Source: Gammaproteobacteria bacterium
GTDB taxonomy: Bacteria > Pseudomonadota > Gammaproteobacteria > JACKNK01
NCBI GenBank assembly: GCA_024234955.1
Contig: JACKNK010000005.1
Coordinates: 124,001 to 188,000 of the forward strand
Length of the DNA: 64,000 bases
Direction of reading: 5' to 3'
A model generated the notes under the pieces. It was not told the DNA's origin. It saw nothing but the letters and a program-made list of their open reading frames with translations, and did no database searches. Position numbers and translations under genes: made by a program. This document shows positions 63,365 through 64,000 of the stretch, one piece after another (within the stretch, counting starts at the first letter, position 1; every line of letters begins with the position of its first letter).

Positions 63365-64000
63365 TCAGGCGATCTTCAGGGGCGTGAACTCGTGCGCCTC
63401 GACGCCCTCGGCGCGGGCCTTCCACGGATCGATCTGGGCGAAGGTCTGCGAGAACTTGAAGTCTTCGTAGAGCTGCTTGCGACGTGGTTCATTGTCGAGA
63501 ATCTGCTCCTTGACGTAAGCCAGACCGCGACGCTCGACCCAGGGCGCAGTACGTTCCAGGTAATGCGCATCGAGTCGATACAGCTGGATGAAGGCACCGC
63601 AGTATTCGAGCACCTGCTCCTCGGTCTCGACCCGGGTCAGCAAGTCGGTGACGCGGACCTTGATGCCGCCATTGCCTCCGATGTGGAGTTCGTAGCCGGA
63701 ATCGACGCAGACCACGCCAAAATCCTTGATGGTGGCCTCGGCACAGTTGCGCGGGCAGCCGGACACGGCGAGCTTGAACTTGTGCGGCATCCACGAGCCC
63801 CAGGTGAGCTCTTCGAGTTTCACGCCCAGGCCGGTCGAATTCTGGGTCCCGAAGCGGCACCAGGTCTTGCCGGCGCAGGTCTTCACTGTGCGCATGGCCT
63901 TGCCGTAGGCGTGACCGGAGACGAAGCCGGCGTCGGAGAGATCCTTCCACATCAGCGGCAGATCTTCCTTCTTGACGCCGAACAGGTCGATACGCTGGCC
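63365..64000 (-). CDS. nirB: Nitrite reductase large subunit NirB (partial, C-terminal part)
   Basis: The last 211 residues are visible; the frame is open to the right edge. The siroheme/4Fe-4S region is present: KTCAGKTWCRFGTQNSTGLG and LAVSGCPRNCAEATIKDFG, with the cysteines that bind the cluster and siroheme. Then the conserved LHIGGNGGIKVRVTDLL and ERTAPWVERRGLAYVKEQI. NirB reduces nitrite to ammonium with NADH. The gene is followed by a REP-like element and nirD. Confidence 0.93.
   Translation of the reverse strand, partial: GQRIDLFGVKKEDLPLMWKDLSDAGFVSGHAYGKAMRTVKTCAGKTWCRFGTQNSTGLGVKLEELTWGSWMPHKFKLAVSGCPRNCAEATIKDFGVVCVDSGYELHIGGNGGIKVRVTDLLTRVETEEQVLEYCGAFIQLYRLDAHYLERTAPWVERRGLAYVKEQILDNEPRRKQLYEDFKFSQTFAQIDPWKARAEGVEAHEFTPLKIA

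Overview
The window looks like chromosomal DNA of a GC-rich gammaproteobacterium. The clusters lptD-surA-pdxA-rsmA-apaG-apaH, amgK-murU, pilB-pilC-pilD-coaE, recC-recB-recD and mpl-ubiX all have gammaproteobacterial gene order. Sucrose-phosphate synthase with a sucrose phosphatase, a CPA2 cation/proton antiporter and the ion-pumping membrane complex suggest a salt-exposed, possibly chemolithotrophic organism related to the Chromatiales/Ectothiorhodospiraceae. That placement is inference. || Layout. (1) 1-11196, minus strand: one tightly overlapping operon for a membrane complex built from Mrp-antiporter-like subunits (MrpE, F, G, B, C, D), a second large antiporter-like subunit and NuoH/B/C/D-like subunits. 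It ends in an iron-sulfur protein fused to a GltD/NfnB-like FAD-NAD(P)H module, which runs off the left edge. The order matches archaeal Mbx/Mbs complexes rather than Nuo. (2) 11501-17929: a type II-C CRISPR-Cas locus with a divergent tracrRNA, cas9 (1079 aa), cas1, cas2 and an array of 27 repeats and 26 spacers. The array is read on the minus strand toward cas2. (3) 17977-21593, minus: a cNMP-binding protein, a Lon-N-domain protein, ubiX, mpl and a membrane protein. (4) 21673-27339, plus: rnd, the type IV pilus genes pilB, pilC and pilD, and coaE. (5) 27369-30517, minus: a GCS2-like ligase, murU and amgK. (6) 30661-38560, plus: lptD, surA, pdxA, rsmA, apaG and apaH, with one small opposite-strand gene. 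(7) 38598-47253: recC, recB and recD. (8) 47307-50587: a FIST sensor protein coupled to a PAS-GGDEF-EAL protein. (9) 50768-58024: a MoxR/Bat cluster. (10) 58121-59770: a KefB-like antiporter. (11) 59780-64000, minus: sucrose phosphatase, sucrose-phosphate synthase, nirD and the end of nirB. || How the parts fit. Region 1 is predicted to couple NAD(P)H (or ferredoxin) redox chemistry to Na+/H+ transport. Region 2 is a compact and apparently complete adaptive immune system with intact Cas9 active-site residues and lower GC than its surroundings. Regions 5-6 cover peptidoglycan recycling and outer-membrane assembly. Region 11 makes the osmolyte sucrose next to nitrite assimilation. || The most interesting items are the bacterial Mbx-like operon with its own fused NAD(P)H module, the tracrRNA anti-repeat that may double as the cas9 promoter, the unusual polarity of the CRISPR array, and a pair of interleaved 11-bp inverted repeats in front of the sucrose-phosphate synthase gene.
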